64,000 nt of DNA from Chaenocephalus aceratus. Taxonomy: Eukaryota > Chordata > Actinopteri > Perciformes > Channichthyidae. Under the pieces are notes generated by a model. It did no database searches, was not told where the DNA came from, and saw only the letters and a program-made list of their open reading frames with translations. Positions 62,956 to 64,000 of this stretch are shown piece by piece (positions within the stretch are counted from its first letter, which is position 1; each line of letters begins with the position of its first letter). The stretch covers positions 8,674,788 to 8,738,787 of the forward strand of contig CM043793.1 of NCBI GenBank assembly GCA_023974075.1, written 5' to 3'. A program made the translations under genes and the position numbers.

Positions 62956-64000
62956 GAAAAAAGCACTGAAATCTCCCTTGTTTGTATTTTCACAAATAGA
63001 ATAAAGGTTTCACAAATCTCAAACTGTGTTATAAAGAATCTTTAGCCTCCGTGGGATAATCCAGTCCAGATTTGATGAGTCTAGGTCTAGTGGTTTTAGA
63101 TCAGGACCTGGTCTAATGTGGTCTAGATTAAAAAAAAGCACTGAAATCTCCCTGTTTGTATTTTCACAAATATAATAAAGGTTTCACAAATCTGAAACTG
63201 TGTTATAAAGAATCTTTAGACCCTCTGGGATAATCCAGTCCACATTTGATGAGTCTAGGTCTAGTGGTTTCAGATCAGGACCTGGTCTAATGTGGTCTAG
63301 ATTAAAAAAAAGCACTGAAATCTTCCTTGTTTGTATTTTCACAAATATAATAAAGGTTTCACAAATCTCAAACTGGGTTATAAAGAATCTTTAGCGTCCG
63401 TGGGATAATCCAGTCCAGATTTGATGAGTCTAGGTCTAGTGGTTTTAGATCAGGACCTGGTCTAATGTGGTCTACATGTGAAAAAAGCACTGAAATCTCA
63501 CTTTTTGTATTTTCACAAATAGAATTAAGGTTTCACAAATCTCAAACTGTGTTATAAAGAATCTTTAAACTCTCTGGGATAATCCAGTCCAGATTTGATG
63601 AGTCTAGGTCTAGTGGTTTTAGATCAGGACCTGGTCTAATGTGGTCTAGATTAAAAAAAAGCACTGAAATCTTCCTTGTTTGTATTTTCACAAATAGAAT
63701 AAAGGTTTCACAAATCTGAAACTGTGTTATAAAGAATCTTTAGACCCTCTGGGATAATCCAGTCCAGATTTGATGAGTCTAGGTCTAGTGGTTTCAGATC
63801 AGGACCTGGTCTAATGTGGTCAGGATGCGAAAAAAGCACTGAAATCTCCCTTGTTTGTATTTTCACAAATATAATTAAGGTTTCACAAATCTGAAACTGT
63901 GTTATAAAGAATCTTTAGCCTCCGTGGGATAATCCAGTCCAGATTTGATGAGTCTAGGTCTAGTGGTTTTAGATCAGGACCTGGTCTAATGTGGTCTAGA
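62956..64000 (+). repeat. 174-bp satellite array, six units, runs off the window
   Basis: GCACTGAAATCT recurs at 62963, 63138, 63312, 63487, 63661 and 63836 (spacings 175, 174, 175, 174, 175). Units differ by single changes and by three versions of the junction before GCACTG (CAGGATGCG, CTAGATT, CTACATGTG). Non-coding. Confidence 0.97.

Overview
This looks like a 64 kb piece of a teleost (probably percomorph) nuclear genome. The reasons are spliced vertebrate-type exons with GT-AG borders, a eukaryotic tRNA-Pro with internal A and B boxes, AT-rich introns, long CA/TG and CATC microsatellites, and a dense load of fish-type transposons (hAT, P element, Tc1, MITEs, LINE, Gypsy LTR). It contains no bacterial-style operons, no CRISPR array and no rRNA.

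The one clear host gene is slc39a14 (ZIP14, a plasma-membrane and endosomal Zn/Fe/Mn/Cd importer) on the + strand. A probable non-coding exon lies at 37036-37207 and coding exons lie at 38438-38789, 41324-41496, 45613-45782 (exon 4A), 48124-48293 (exon 4B), 49670-49792, 53458-53640, 53751-53982, 55600-55784 and 56308-56460. Exons 4A and 4B are both 170 bp, encode alternative versions of TM1-TM2, and are built to be mutually exclusive because using both or neither breaks the frame. The intron between them holds about 0.7 kb of CATC repeat starting 5 bp after the exon 4A donor, plus a pure 285-bp TG tract. Exons 2 and 3 carry frame breaks; the one in exon 3 is a single extra G in a G-run and may be a sequencing error.

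Left part (1-12 kb): the end of an unidentified minus-strand gene; a decayed HIPK-like kinase pseudogene whose intron holds a LINE fragment, itself broken by a rearranged Gypsy LTR; and a second LINE fragment interrupted by a complete-ended 5.04-kb P element with an 8-bp target duplication. Next, 12.6-17.7 kb is a Russian-doll insertion: an outer inverted-repeat element holds a 4.17-kb hAT-type element, which holds a 2.77-kb long-TIR element with a 9-bp duplication (Mutator-like). A tRNA-Pro(TGG) follows at 17.9 kb. Around 18.5-18.8 kb there is a possible bidirectional promoter, with a minus-strand start exon and a plus-strand untranslated exon.

Middle part (19-36 kb): no convincing host exons, but a series of datable insertions: hAT/BED remnant, TTAA-type and TTA-type MITEs, a 5.67-kb hAT with further elements, an 83-bp poly-C run and a 36-bp minisatellite inside it, and a 970-bp hAT inside a MITE. 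One MITE family carrying paired CCAAT boxes recurs at least nine times in the window, mostly in slc39a14 introns.

Right end (58-64 kb): a Tc1-like fragment, an unclassified repeat, and an array of about 174-bp satellite units that switches orientation near 62.96 kb and runs off the window. I found no wholly new biological system. The best leads are the conserved exon 4A/4B switch with its repeat-filled intron, and the nested transposon structures.
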